A stretch of DNA of 64,000 nt from contig DASRDU010000068.1 in assembly GCA_035652435.1 (NCBI GenBank), positions 28,294 to 92,293 on the forward strand. The letters run 5' to 3'. Below are positions 1 through 8,260 of this stretch, piece by piece; the stretch's first letter is position 1, and the number at the start of each line of letters is the position of its first letter. The DNA comes from DASRDU01 sp035652435 (GTDB lineage: Bacteria > Acidobacteriota > Blastocatellia > RBC074). The notes under the pieces were generated by a model that was not told the origin of the DNA, did no database searches, and saw only the letters and a list, made by a program, of their open reading frames with translations. The translations under genes were made by a program, and so were the position numbers.

Positions 1-1
1 G

Positions 2-2527
2 AAGGTCTCGCTCCAGCTCCAGAATACGACGGAAGCGAAGGCGCTCGACAACCTGCTGCTTATGACCAAGCACACCTTCGAGCAGATTGACCGCCGCACG
101 ATCTTCGTCTACCAGGACAACCCGACCAACCGCCAGCGCTACGAGCGGCTCTACCTGAAGACCTTCTACCTCGGCAACGTCGAGCTGCAGACGGCCCAGC
201 AGGTCATCCAGCAGATGCTGACGGGCACGGCCAAGCAGGCGGTCCCGCTCAAGCAGCAGAACGCGCTCGTGGTGCGCGCCTCGCGGGCCGACCTCAAAGT
301 CATCCAGCAGATCCTCAACTCGCTCGACAAGAGCCGCCCGGAAGTCGTGATTGACGTGAACATCTATGAGGTGTCGCAGAGCAACCTGCTCCAGATCGGC
401 AACCAGCTGGCATCCAGTTCATCAACCATCACCTCTCCCGAAAGAAAAATAGAGACGAAGAACGCTAATGGGACGACGACGGTTGAGACGATTCCGGGGA
501 CATCAACGCTGGTTCCCGGACTCAATAATCTTGCCGGTTTCAGGCCGAATCTCGCCCAGGTCGCGGGCGCGGCTCTGGTCGGTGGCGGGCTCAGTCAGTT
601 CGCGTTCCTCGGCCTGCCGACATCGGGCCTCAGCCTGCTGCAATCGAAAGGCAACTCCAAACAGCTGGCCAGCACGCAGGTTCATGCGCTCGACGGCGAG
701 CCCAACGAAACCAAGATCGGTAAAAAGGTGCCGATCAGCCTTGGCGCGGCATTGCCGGGAGTCGTCGGCACTCCGGCGGTCACACCCGGGACCAACGGCG
801 CGGTCGGGTCCGCGCTCGGCGCGCTGGGAGGTTACGGTGGATACGGCAGCAGCCTCGGCTACAGCAGCATTCAGTATCAGGACGTCGGTCTGGTGATCAA
901 AGTGACGCCGACGATCTCCAACGACGGCACGGTGCAGGTCAAAATGGATCTGACCTCGAGCGGCGTCGAGGCGGCGGCCACGGCGGAAGAGCGCCTCACG
1001 CCGACCATCACGCAACGCTCGATCACCACCGTTTCCAGAATCGCCGACGGTCAGACCGCCGTCGTCGCCGGCGTCAAGCAGCAGACTGACGGCAACACGC
1101 GCACTTCGGTCCCGGTGATCGGGATGGTGCCGCTTCTCGGTCGTCTTTTCACGGCCCCCAAACAGGACAACAGCACCAGCGACATCGTCATTACGGTCAC
1201 GCCGCACATCATCCGTTCGGCGGAAATCAACCCGAAGGATCACCTCGCGAACGGCGTCGGCACGCTCGGCGGCGGCAATTACATCAGCGTCGAAGAGATC
1301 ATCAGCAGTGCCCAGACCGAAGAAGAGCAGGAGCGCCGGATGATCGCCGCCCAGAGGGGCAACATTCAGAACCAGACGGCCGGCGCGCCCGTGCAGACCA
1401 ACAACGCGCTGGTCGCCGAAACCACCGAGCCGCGCTATAACCCGTCGCCCAAAGTTGATGTCATCAATGACCCGATCCCGACCCCGACGGCTCAGACGGC
1501 CTCGAACGGCGGTCTGACACAGCCGCCGAGGATCGGCGCTCCCGTTCCGACGCCGACCCCGGCGGTCGCCAGTCAGCCCGACCGGAGGGTGGTCGAGAAT
1601 GCCAGTCTGCCGGTGAAACCGAAGCAGCAGCCGACCACTGCCCCGCCGGAGATGCCGAAGAACGTCGTCATCAACGAGGCCGGGCAGCCGAGGAACAAGG
1701 CGGCCGTTGAAGACATCCCTGAAGACCAGCGGCAGTACATTCCTGAAGGGCCGACCGAGCCGGTCAAGCCCGCACAGGTCGTCCCGTCCCGGAGGCCGGA
1801 AAACTTCGACAAGATGATGAAGGAGAAAGCGAAGGAGGCCGAGGCCAATCCAAAACCGGAGCCGGTCAAAACTCCCGAGCAGATCAAGGCCGAGGAAGAC
1901 GCGGCGATCAAAAAGTTCATGTCTGAAGTGCCCCCGGGTCCGGCACAGCCCGTCAAGCCTGCGACTGTCGTCCCTTCCAAACCGAAAGCCAAATCCGGCA
2001 CACAGCCTGCGGGCGACAAGCCTGCGGAAAACAAACCCACCGAGAACAAGCCGACGGCTCAGCTTACTGGCAAGCCGGGCGCCGCGATGGTTGAACTCAA
2101 CATGATGCCGACGGTCATCAAGGGGCAGGTGGGTAAATCCTTCATCCTGGTGCTGACGCTTGACGGCCAGTCCACCATGACCGGGGCCAACATTGCGCTC
2201 AAGTACGACCCGAACATGCTGCAGGTCAAGGCGGTGCGCGACGGCGGGCTGCTCGGCCGCCGCCCGGACATCACGCATCAGGTCGAAGGCGGCAACCTGA
2301 CGATTTCGATGCAGCAGGCTTCTGAAAAAGACGGCCCCGTCAAAACCAGCGGGCGGCTGCTGATCGTCGAATTCACCGCGGTCGGCAACGGCCAGACGGC
2401 GATTGACGTGAACCCGGCGGAAACCCAGCTGATGATGGCCGGCGCGCCGGGCGCCCGCATCAATGCCACCGCCGCCCAGGTGCAGATCAGCGGCGAAGCG
2501 GTTTCGCGGTTGTCGAATGAGCGGTAA
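2..2527 (+). CDS. Secretin (GspD/PilQ family) with C-terminal cohesin-like domain, 5' truncated
   Basis: This is the outer-membrane channel subunit of a type IV pilus or type II secretion machine. The frame is open from base 2, so the true start, signal peptide and first N-domains lie before the window; the first internal ATG at 62 is not a start. Residues before and just after it form secretin N-domains (FYLGNVELQTAQQVIQQML, then NALVVRASRADLKVIQQIL). The secretin core runs roughly from base 890 to 1230 and includes VPVIGMVPLLGRLF and DIVITVTPHIIRS. A long Pro/Lys-rich linker follows. The last 130 or so codons (about 2090-2500) resemble a cohesin fold (IALKYDPNMLQVKAV). Three pseudopilin genes follow directly, supporting one operon. 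The cohesin-like end is unusual for model secretins. The secretin call is firm; the choice between T2SS and T4P is open. Confidence 0.93.
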   Translation, partial: KVSLQLQNTTEAKALDNLLLMTKHTFEQIDRRTIFVYQDNPTNRQRYERLYLKTFYLGNVELQTAQQVIQQMLTGTAKQAVPLKQQNALVVRASRADLKVIQQILNSLDKSRPEVVIDVNIYEVSQSNLLQIGNQLASSSSTITSPERKIETKNANGTTTVETIPGTSTLVPGLNNLAGFRPNLAQVAGAALVGGGLSQFAFLGLPTSGLSLLQSKGNSKQLASTQVHALDGEPNETKIGKKVPISLGAALPGVVGTPAVTPGTNGAVGSALGALGGYGGYGSSLGYSSIQYQDVGLVIKVTPTISNDGTVQVKMDLTSSGVEAAATAEERLTPTITQRSITTVSRIADGQTAVVAGVKQQTDGNTRTSVPVIGMVPLLGRLFTAPKQDNSTSDIVITVTPHIIRSAEINPKDHLANGVGTLGGGNYISVEEIISSAQTEEEQERRMIAAQRGNIQNQTAGAPVQTNNALVAETTEPRYNPSPKVDVINDPIPTPTAQTASNGGLTQPPRIGAPVPTPTPAVASQPDRRVVENASLPVKPKQQPTTAPPEMPKNVVINEAGQPRNKAAVEDIPEDQRQYIPEGPTEPVKPAQVVPSRRPENFDKMMKEKAKEAEANPKPEPVKTPEQIKAEEDAAIKKFMSEVPPGPAQPVKPATVVPSKPKAKSGTQPAGDKPAENKPTENKPTAQLTGKPGAAMVELNMMPTVIKGQVGKSFILVLTLDGQSTMTGANIALKYDPNMLQVKAVRDGGLLGRRPDITHQVEGGNLTISMQQASEKDGPVKTSGRLLIVEFTAVGNGQTAIDVNPAETQLMMAGAPGARINATAAQVQISGEAVSRLSNER

Positions 2528-2531
2528 GACA

Positions 2532-3059
2532 ATGAGATTGCGGATCGTGGATTGCGGATTGGGGATTGAAGGGGCGGGTCATCGCTCCCGACATTCCGCA
2601 TTCCACGATTCCGGTTTCACGCTGATCGAACTGATCATCGTGCTGGGCATCCTCTCGATTATGGTCACGGCGGTCTTCCCGATCATTCGCAACGTTGAGA
2701 GGCGACAGAAGGAGCAGGAACTGCGGGAAAGCCTGCGAATGATCCGCCTGGGGATTGACCGGTACAAGAAATTCTGCGAGGCCGGCGGCATTCCGACACT
2801 TGAAAGAAAGCAGGACGACATGTGCTATCCCCTGACGCTGGAGATTCTGGTTGAAGGCGTCACGCCGCCGAACTCAATCAACAAAGTGCGCTTCCTGCCG
2901 CGCATCCCGAAAGACCCGTTGACCGGCTCGGCGGACTGGGGGCTGCGCTCGGCGCAGGATGAGAAGGATACGACGTCGTGGGGCGGGCAGAACGTGTTTG
3001 ATGTCTACTCGAAAAGCACCGGCGTCGCACTCGATGGCCGGAAATACGGCGACTGGTAA
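2532..3059 (+). CDS. Type II secretion / type IV pilus pseudopilin (GspG-like), copy 1
   Basis: A minor pilin or pseudopilin of 175 residues that would be inserted in the inner membrane, cleaved by prepilin peptidase and built into a pilus-like fibre. The cleavage motif is G28/FTLIEL with Glu at +5, followed by a hydrophobic helix (about residues 29-52) and a polar C-terminal domain containing CYPLTLEILVEG and ending in DGRKYGDW. I chose the ATG at 2532, just after the secretin stop; an upstream start at 2463 would overlap the secretin. The 28-residue leader is long, and its DNA is an imperfect inverted repeat (about 2539-2613). The C-terminal domain is clearly related to that of the next gene (KVRFLPRIP versus KMRFLRRLP), indicating tandem duplication. 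Confidence 0.9.
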   Translation: MRLRIVDCGLGIEGAGHRSRHSAFHDSGFTLIELIIVLGILSIMVTAVFPIIRNVERRQKEQELRESLRMIRLGIDRYKKFCEAGGIPTLERKQDDMCYPLTLEILVEGVTPPNSINKVRFLPRIPKDPLTGSADWGLRSAQDEKDTTSWGGQNVFDVYSKSTGVALDGRKYGDW

Positions 3060-3074
3060 GTCAGGGCAACCCCG

Positions 3075-3566
3075 ATGAATCGAAGACCGGACATTTCGGA
3101 TTTCAAATCCCGCGCGGCACGCGGCGTGACGCTGCTTGAGCTGATCATCACGATGACCGTCATTTCGATTGTCGTCGCCGGGGCGGTGCCGCTGGTGAAG
3201 AATACGATCAAGCGGCAGAAGGAAGTCGAGTTGCGGCGCGCCTTGCGCGAAATCCGCCAGGCGATTGATCAGTACAAGACGTTCTGTGACAGGGGCGGGG
3301 TCAGCCCGTTGGATCACAAGCCTGATGATGCCTGCTATCCAACCAGTCTCGACATGCTGGTTGATGGGATCACGCCGCCCAACAAAATAGACAAGATGCG
3401 ATTCCTGCGCCGCCTTCCGATAGACCCGATGACCAACTCGACTAAATGGGGGACGCGCGCTGTGCAGGACGACGGCGATTCGGCCGGAGGCAGTGAGAAT
3501 GTCTTTGACGTATTCACCAGATCCGACGGGACTGCACTCGACGGCTCAAGATACAAGGACTGGTAA
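3075..3566 (+). CDS. Type II secretion / type IV pilus pseudopilin (GspG-like), copy 2
   Basis: A 163-residue paralogue of the preceding gene. The prepilin site is G17/VTLLEL, with Glu at +5 and a transmembrane helix to about residue 40. The C-terminal part repeats the pattern of copy 1: CYPTSLDMLVDGITPP, then an NVFDV motif and a final ALDGSRYKDW. The gene begins 15 bases after the stop of copy 1 and ends two bases before the start of the third pilin, so the three are almost certainly co-transcribed and may assemble together as a pseudopilus tip or shaft. The short leader is encoded by sequence resembling a small interspersed repeat (around 3088-3112). Confidence 0.9.
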   Translation: MNRRPDISDFKSRAARGVTLLELIITMTVISIVVAGAVPLVKNTIKRQKEVELRRALREIRQAIDQYKTFCDRGGVSPLDHKPDDACYPTSLDMLVDGITPPNKIDKMRFLRRLPIDPMTNSTKWGTRAVQDDGDSAGGSENVFDVFTRSDGTALDGSRYKDW

Positions 3567-3568
3567 TT

Positions 3569-3988
3569 ATGGCGCCCACTTCGAACCTCTCGCATTCCGC
3601 ACTCCGGCGTTCACGCGGCTTCTCACTGATGGAGCTGGTGATTGTCATGACGATCCTCGCGATTCTCGCCTCGATTGCCGTGCCGATTTTCAATGTACAC
3701 GTCAGGCACGCCAAGGAAGTCACACTCATACAGGATCTGGACGCCATGCGCCGCGCGATTGACAATTACACCGTGGACAAACAGAAAGCGCCACAGTCCC
3801 TCCAGGAACTGGTCACCAGCGGCTACCTGCGCAAAGTCCCGGATGACCCGCTCACCAGATCGGCCGACACCTGGATCACGGAAAATGAAGACACTCCGTT
3901 TTCCCCCGACGCTGCGGCAGGAATCAAGAACGTCCGCAGCGGTGCTGAAGGGGCAGACCAGACAGGTAAGGCTTACAGCGAATACTAA
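3569..3988 (+). CDS. Type II secretion / type IV pilus pseudopilin (GspG-like), copy 3
   Basis: A 139-residue pseudopilin. The prepilin cleavage site is G17/FSLMEL with Glu at +5, followed by a hydrophobic helix (VIVMTILAILASIAVPIF). Downstream is the GspG-type stretch DKQKAPQSLQELVTSGYL and DDPLTRSADTW, typical of the major pseudopilin. It is shorter than the two upstream copies and lacks their Cys-Tyr-Pro motif, so it is the best candidate here for a GspG-like major subunit. The ATG sits two bases after the previous stop codon, consistent with translational coupling. A long inverted repeat begins six bases after its stop. Confidence 0.9.
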   Translation: MAPTSNLSHSALRRSRGFSLMELVIVMTILAILASIAVPIFNVHVRHAKEVTLIQDLDAMRRAIDNYTVDKQKAPQSLQELVTSGYLRKVPDDPLTRSADTWITENEDTPFSPDAAAGIKNVRSGAEGADQTGKAYSEY

Positions 3989-3993
3989 AACAG

Positions 3994-4101
3994 AAGTCAG
4001 AAGTCGGAACGATGAATGATGAAGTCAGAAGGATGAAAAGGCAGAGAGGCGAATCAAAAGGCGTGTATTTATTCATCGTTCATCGTTCCGACTTCTGACT
4101 T
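3994..4101. repeat. Long intergenic inverted repeat (family A)
   Basis: Arms at 3994-4023 and 4072-4101 are 30 bases each and complementary except for one mismatch, with a 48-base spacer. The element fills the gap between the third pilin and the PilM-like gene. The arms are built from short near-repeats (GAAGTC and GATGAA units), the usual look of a small dispersed palindromic repeat. A hairpin in the mRNA could stabilise the pilin transcript or weaken read-through into the next gene. Confidence 0.85.
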
Positions 4102-4124
4102 CATCCTACCGACTACCAACTCCT

Positions 4125-5048
4125 ATGCTCGATTTTCTAACCGCACCGAAACTCCCCAGCACCTCTCTGGCCATTAGTGAAACGCATCTGGCGATGGTCG
4201 GGTTGCGCCCGCGCGGCAAAAATCTCGAAGTCCGGCACATGGGCGTGATGCAAATCCCGGCTGGGCTCGTGCGCCCGCACTTCACCGAGCCGAACGTCTC
4301 GAACGAAGCCACGCTGATTGATTACCTGACGCGCACCGCGGAACAATCGGAACTGAAACGTCTGCGCAAGCTCTCGGTCGCGCTGCCCGAAGCCAGTGCC
4401 CGCAGCTTCGTCGTCGCGCTCGACAGCGAGCCTTCGTCACGCGCCGAGTTGAATCAGATGCTGGAATGGAAGGCCGAACGCAACCTGGGCTGCAAGCCCG
4501 CCGACGTGCGAATGACCAGCCGGCGGCTGGAGACGCTCTCCGGCAAATCGAACTGGCTGGTCGCGGCGGCGCACGAGAAGGTGCTGGAACAGTACGAGCG
4601 GATCTTTGACGAGATGGGCTGGCAGGCCGGCCTGGTCGCGCCGCAGCACCTGGGCGAGGCGCAGTGGCTGATTCGCGCCGAAATCCCCGAAGACCAGGCG
4701 ATGGTCAGCCTGAACCCGCGCGGCTTCACGGTCGTCATCGTCCGCGGCCGGGAGCCGATCCTCGTCCGCGAGATCGTCTGCGCGCCCGAAGAACGCGAGG
4801 ACGAATTTTACCGCCTCATGATCTATTACCGCGACCGGCTGCTGCCGGAAAGCGGCTCAGGCATGGTCAGCCGGTTGCTGACCATCGGCTCTCCCGAAGA
4901 GCAGGACAGCTTCCGCCGCACGTTCGAAGCCGCGCTCGAAAGGCATCCCGTGATGCTCAATCCGAACAGCCTCGGCTTCAACCTCAACTCAAACGCCCCG
5001 TTCAATCGTGTCGCCGCCGCCGCCGGACTGGCCTCGCTCGGCTGCTGA
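4125..5048 (+). CDS. PilM-like pilus assembly protein
   Basis: A 307-residue protein resembling PilM or the cytoplasmic actin-like part of GspL, which links the pilus machine's inner-membrane complex to cytoplasmic partners. The N-terminal part (SLAISETHLAMVGLRP) fits an actin-fold phosphate-1 region, and the central LNQMLEWKAERNLGC resembles the PilM segment that discusses membrane-linked partner binding in that family. There is no transmembrane segment. It follows the pilin genes after the family A repeat on the same strand, which supports the assignment. PilN and PilO homologues are not seen downstream; they may lie upstream of the window. Identification rests on overall similarity and context. 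Confidence 0.72.
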   Translation: MLDFLTAPKLPSTSLAISETHLAMVGLRPRGKNLEVRHMGVMQIPAGLVRPHFTEPNVSNEATLIDYLTRTAEQSELKRLRKLSVALPEASARSFVVALDSEPSSRAELNQMLEWKAERNLGCKPADVRMTSRRLETLSGKSNWLVAAAHEKVLEQYERIFDEMGWQAGLVAPQHLGEAQWLIRAEIPEDQAMVSLNPRGFTVVIVRGREPILVREIVCAPEEREDEFYRLMIYYRDRLLPESGSGMVSRLLTIGSPEEQDSFRRTFEAALERHPVMLNPNSLGFNLNSNAPFNRVAAAAGLASLGC

Positions 5049-5173
5049 AAGTCCGACGGCAACGGCCGGCCTTCGTCACCGCCGAAAGACTCACCACTCA
5101 CCAGAGGCAATCGCTGACCAGTCGCCCGGTGCGTGCGCTTCGGCGGCCAATTCTGTTTTCAGGGGAATCACCA

Positions 5174-5890
5174 ATGATCAGCACCACGAACAAATACTTT
5201 ATTCTGCCACTGACTTCGCTGCTGCTCGGCGCATTTTTCATTTCAGCCTGTGGCCATCAGAACAATGCCCAGGTCGCGGGCAGCGCACAGCCCGCCCCCG
5301 CGGCCTCGCCGTCGGCGACGGCGAGCGCGCTGTCAGGCACGCCGGCCCCGCCGCCCGGCACAGCGACTTCGGCCACACCGGCTCCGACGGCCAGGGCGGG
5401 CGAGCCGCAGCCCGGCGCCACCGGCCAGCCCAAACAGACGCCGAGTATGAGCCACCTGGCTGTCGTCAAAACGGAAGCGACGCCGACGCCCAAACCGGAG
5501 CCAACGCCGACTCCGGCGGCCACCCCCGTGATCAAAAGAGAAAACGGGAAGATCGTACAGTCGTGGCAGGCCCCGGCGGAATTCGCCAAACTGACGAACC
5601 CGGTCGGGAAGAAGCCTGACGCCGCAAAAACAGGGAAAGCTTTCTACGACGAGCGCTGCGCGGACTGTCACGGCAAGGAGGGCTTGGGCAACGGCCCGAT
5701 GGCCCGGCTGAAAAACAAACAGGCCACCAACCTCGCCAGCGAAGTGGTGCAGGCCAACACCGACGGCGAGCTGTTTTACAAGGTCACCAACACGGACAAG
5801 GAGCGACTCCCTCACCCGAAAAGCCAGGAGCGCTTCACCGACGAGCAGCGGTGGTACATCGTGGCTTACCTGCGAACGCTCAAGCGCTGA
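5174..5890 (+). CDS. Cytochrome c, lipoprotein-anchored
   Basis: A 238-residue exported mono-haem cytochrome c. The N-terminus is a lipoprotein signal (LLLGAFFISAC, lipobox Cys at about residue 21), so the protein should be lipid-anchored on the periplasmic side. Residues of about 25-125 form a Pro/Ala/Thr-rich linker. The haem motif C162-ADCH166 opens a class I cytochrome domain ending in RWYIVAYLRTLKR. The usual C-terminal Met ligand is not obvious: the region where it is expected reads RLPHPKSQERF, and the only nearby Met is in GPMA next to the haem motif. I chose the ATG at 5174 because it begins the signal peptide; the open frame extends upstream inside the PilM-like gene but is only a shadow. 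A hairpin terminator follows the stop. Confidence 0.9.
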   Translation: MISTTNKYFILPLTSLLLGAFFISACGHQNNAQVAGSAQPAPAASPSATASALSGTPAPPPGTATSATPAPTARAGEPQPGATGQPKQTPSMSHLAVVKTEATPTPKPEPTPTPAATPVIKRENGKIVQSWQAPAEFAKLTNPVGKKPDAAKTGKAFYDERCADCHGKEGLGNGPMARLKNKQATNLASEVVQANTDGELFYKVTNTDKERLPHPKSQERFTDEQRWYIVAYLRTLKR

Positions 5891-5915
5891 CGGCCTGAAT
5901 TGCACAACGGAATTT

Positions 5916-5951
5916 AAGGGGCGAAGCGGTAAAACCACTGCTTCGCCCCTT
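5916..5951 (+). terminator. Hairpin terminator after the cytochrome c gene
   Basis: A perfect 12-base stem (5916-5927 pairing with 5940-5951) with a 12-base loop lies 25 bases after the cytochrome c stop. A short T-rich stretch (CTGGTTTT) follows rather than a clean T run. It probably ends the pilus/cytochrome transcript. Confidence 0.65.
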
Positions 5952-6062
5952 CTGGTTTTCGGCCTCAACCCTGCGATCTCCCGCCGCAGTTGATTATCTT
6001 CAATTCCCCTGACATCCGAAGCGCCCCGGTCGTCGTAATCCATACCGGGAGGCAGAGATAAA

Positions 6063-6800
6063 TTGAGCAGCGAAGAATTCAGAGAGTCGGCGGCTCTGTA
6101 TGCCGTTGGTGCGCTCGACCCGCTTTCGGCCCGCAGGTTTGAAACTTACCTGCATACGGCCACCAGCGCGGAGTGGAGGGAGTTCCGCGAACTGACTGAA
6201 ACCGCTGCACTCCTGCCGCTGGCGCTGCCGCAGGCCCTGCCCTCCACGCAGCTCAAGCAGCGCGTACTCGCCGACTTTGCCAGAACAAAGCATAGCAACG
6301 TGGTCTTCCTTACCCGCCCGACCGGCGGCATTTCACCGGCCTCGCGCAGACTGCTGATTGCGGCGTCCGTCGTGCTGGCTTTCGGCAGCGTCCTGCTGTA
6401 CTGGCAGAACCGCCAGCTCGCCGCGCAACTTGCGGCCGCGCGGCAACAGCGGGAGACGATGATCTCACCGACCACCCGCGTGATTGCGCTCACCGGGGAT
6501 GCCGCGCCGCAGGCCAGCGCCAGACTCCTCTGGGACACGGTGCAGCAGCAGTGGATAATTTACATTCACAACCTTCCCGAACTGCCCGCGGACAAGGACT
6601 ATCAACTCTGGTATCTCACTTCCGATCAGAATAAGGTCAGCGCCGCGGTCTTTCGGACGGACGCGCAGGGGCGCGGCGAGCTGAGGCTTTCCGTCCCGCC
6701 TTCGATCACTAATCAACTCGCGGCAACCGCCGTGACGCTCGAACCCAGAGGCGGTTCGCCTCAACCCACCGGGCAAACCTTCCTCAAAGGCACAATCTGA
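6063..6800 (+). CDS. Anti-sigma factor, RskA-like
   Basis: A 245-residue membrane anti-sigma factor. The N-terminal segment (ESAALYAVGALDPLSARRFE) is the RskA-type sigma-binding helix bundle; it has no zinc-binding His/Cys motif. A single transmembrane helix spans about residues 97-114, followed by a short coiled coil (WQNRQLAAQLAAARQQR). The C-terminal domain is the RskA C-terminal fold (LPADKDYQLWYLTSD near residue 180). By family knowledge it would hold an ECF sigma factor at the membrane until a periplasmic signal leads to its cleavage. No sigma factor gene is adjacent, which is unusual for this family, so the partner must lie elsewhere. The start codon is a TTG at 6063. Confidence 0.85.
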   Translation: MSSEEFRESAALYAVGALDPLSARRFETYLHTATSAEWREFRELTETAALLPLALPQALPSTQLKQRVLADFARTKHSNVVFLTRPTGGISPASRRLLIAASVVLAFGSVLLYWQNRQLAAQLAAARQQRETMISPTTRVIALTGDAAPQASARLLWDTVQQQWIIYIHNLPELPADKDYQLWYLTSDQNKVSAAVFRTDAQGRGELRLSVPPSITNQLAATAVTLEPRGGSPQPTGQTFLKGTI

Positions 6801-7027
6801 CTGCCAGGGACGTGCGGGTTCTCACGACCACGCCTGAACCTGCTGCGTTCACCGTAGATTGAGCCGGGCAGTGCGTGATTTCGCGCGGGGGTGGGAATCT
6901 TTTCATACTCCACCTCAATTGATTTCTCCGGTCGCCCGTAATCCACTCTCTTTCCTCAGGCACACAGCTTGCACTATAAACAGCGTATTCTGGGAAAGCG
7001 CACTGCTGAACCGAGAGGTCGGAGATT

Positions 7028-7480
7028 ATGAGTGCAACTTCAATAACCCAGCTGATCCGCTGTCCGTCCTGCGGGGTCACCAATCGCGTCGGACTCAATC
7101 CACAGTCTCCGAATCTCGAGCCTGTCTGCGGCAGATGCAAAACCCCTTTGCCGGCTTTTTCACCGCCGGTGACAGTCACTGATACCAGTTTCGCCAGCGT
7201 GGTTGAAGGCTCGCCGTTGCCGGTGCTGCTTGATCTGTGGGCGCCCTGGTGCGGGCCGTGCCGGATGATTGCGCCGGTGATTGACCAGCTGGCCGCCGAA
7301 TTGTCAGGGCGCGCGCTCGTCGCGAAACTCAACGTGGACGAGAACCCGATCACCTCTTCGCGCTTCGGCGTGCAGAGCATCCCGACCCTGATCATCATGA
7401 AAAACGGGCGCGAGGTCGGGCGCCTCCTTGGGGTGCAGCCCAAGGCGGAAATCCTGCGCAGATTGCAGCCGCTGATGTGA
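7028..7480 (+). CDS. trxC: Thioredoxin 2 (zinc-ribbon thioredoxin)
   Basis: A cytoplasmic thiol-disulfide reductase of 150 residues. Two CxxC pairs near the N-terminus (CPSC and CGRC) form the zinc ribbon that marks thioredoxin-2 proteins. The thioredoxin fold follows with the active site WCGPC in LWAPWCGPCRM and the cis-Pro segment FGVQSIPTLIIMKNG. In E. coli this enzyme type is tied to oxidative stress, and the zinc site can be released on oxidation. It stands alone, with AGAGGTCGGAG upstream as the likely ribosome binding site. Confidence 0.95.
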   Translation: MSATSITQLIRCPSCGVTNRVGLNPQSPNLEPVCGRCKTPLPAFSPPVTVTDTSFASVVEGSPLPVLLDLWAPWCGPCRMIAPVIDQLAAELSGRALVAKLNVDENPITSSRFGVQSIPTLIIMKNGREVGRLLGVQPKAEILRRLQPLM

Positions 7481-7713
7481 AATGGAGCGGGCGGAGGCGG
7501 CGCGATTTTTTCGGCCCCCTTACCACCCTGCGAAGAACTTCCCAACCGCCCGCCTGAATTACTCCCGGTTGCAAAGGCACAATCATGGCTGATGGATTAG
7601 CGGGCTGCTTCAAAACAGCCCGGAGGGAACCGCCCTGACGGTCGAAAGATTGTTGAGATTGCGGGCTCGCTCGCCCTAGTCGCCCGATGATTACCAACAG
7701 GGAGGTTAAGACT

Positions 7714-8118
7714 GTGTCCGCTTACACATTCATCAGGGGCGACGCCGATTCGGTTCTTTACCCGTTGTCCTGGCTGACGCTGATCATCGTGGCGTCTGCC
7801 GGAGCCGTCGCGGTGGTGATGGCAGCCATCTGGCTTTTTGCGAGGTGGCATTGGGTGAGGGGGCCTGCGGCAGAGTATGCCGTTCACCAGTTGAGTCCGG
7901 CGGAAGTCACAGCCGTTGAGTGGGCCATCACCGAAGCGACGTCGGCGGATGAGCAGGCGCGGATCGAAGTCATCCGCCTTTCCGCTCAGGGCGGCATGAT
8001 GAAAGAGATTGCGTACCTGACCGGTTATGACAAGAGCGACGTCGAAAGCTGGCTGAGACTTTATGAAGAGTGCGGGCTGGCGGCGTTGCAGGATGTTCAT
8101 ACTCCGAAAGCAGCATAG
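7714..8118 (+). CDS. Membrane-anchored protein with a helix-turn-helix domain
   Basis: A small protein of 134 residues that I do not recognise as a named family. Residues 15-38 or so form one transmembrane helix (LTLIIVASAGAVAVVMAAIW). The C-terminal half (ARIEVIRLSAQGGMMKEIAYLTGYDKSDVESWLRLYEE, about residues 85-125) is a helix-turn-helix of the kind found at the start of transposases and in homeodomain-like regulators. I chose the GTG at 7714, which has GGGAGG eight bases upstream, over the earlier ATG at 7687. A DNA-binding domain on a membrane anchor could make it a membrane-tethered regulator, but no sensor domain is visible. It has no catalytic transposase domain. Confidence 0.7.
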   Translation: MSAYTFIRGDADSVLYPLSWLTLIIVASAGAVAVVMAAIWLFARWHWVRGPAAEYAVHQLSPAEVTAVEWAITEATSADEQARIEVIRLSAQGGMMKEIAYLTGYDKSDVESWLRLYEECGLAALQDVHTPKAA

Positions 8119-8260
8119 AGCCGCCGGAGACAGGGATTTTCGCTCAGCGCCTGGCGCTGCACGATCAGAGCCGGTATCCTGAGGCCGGTGCGGATTTAGT
8201 TCAACCCCTGATTCAGGCCGAAAAGCTGCGGGGATTGAGACATCACCCGCGGAGTTCGAG

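Noticed and set aside
503..2278. A 591-codon open frame on the minus strand
   Set aside because: It lies antisense to the secretin gene, its translation is rich in Arg and His without domains, and long shadow frames are expected at this GC content.
4664..5173. Upstream extension of the cytochrome c frame
   Set aside because: It overlaps the PilM-like gene in another frame, and the lipoprotein signal begins at 5174.
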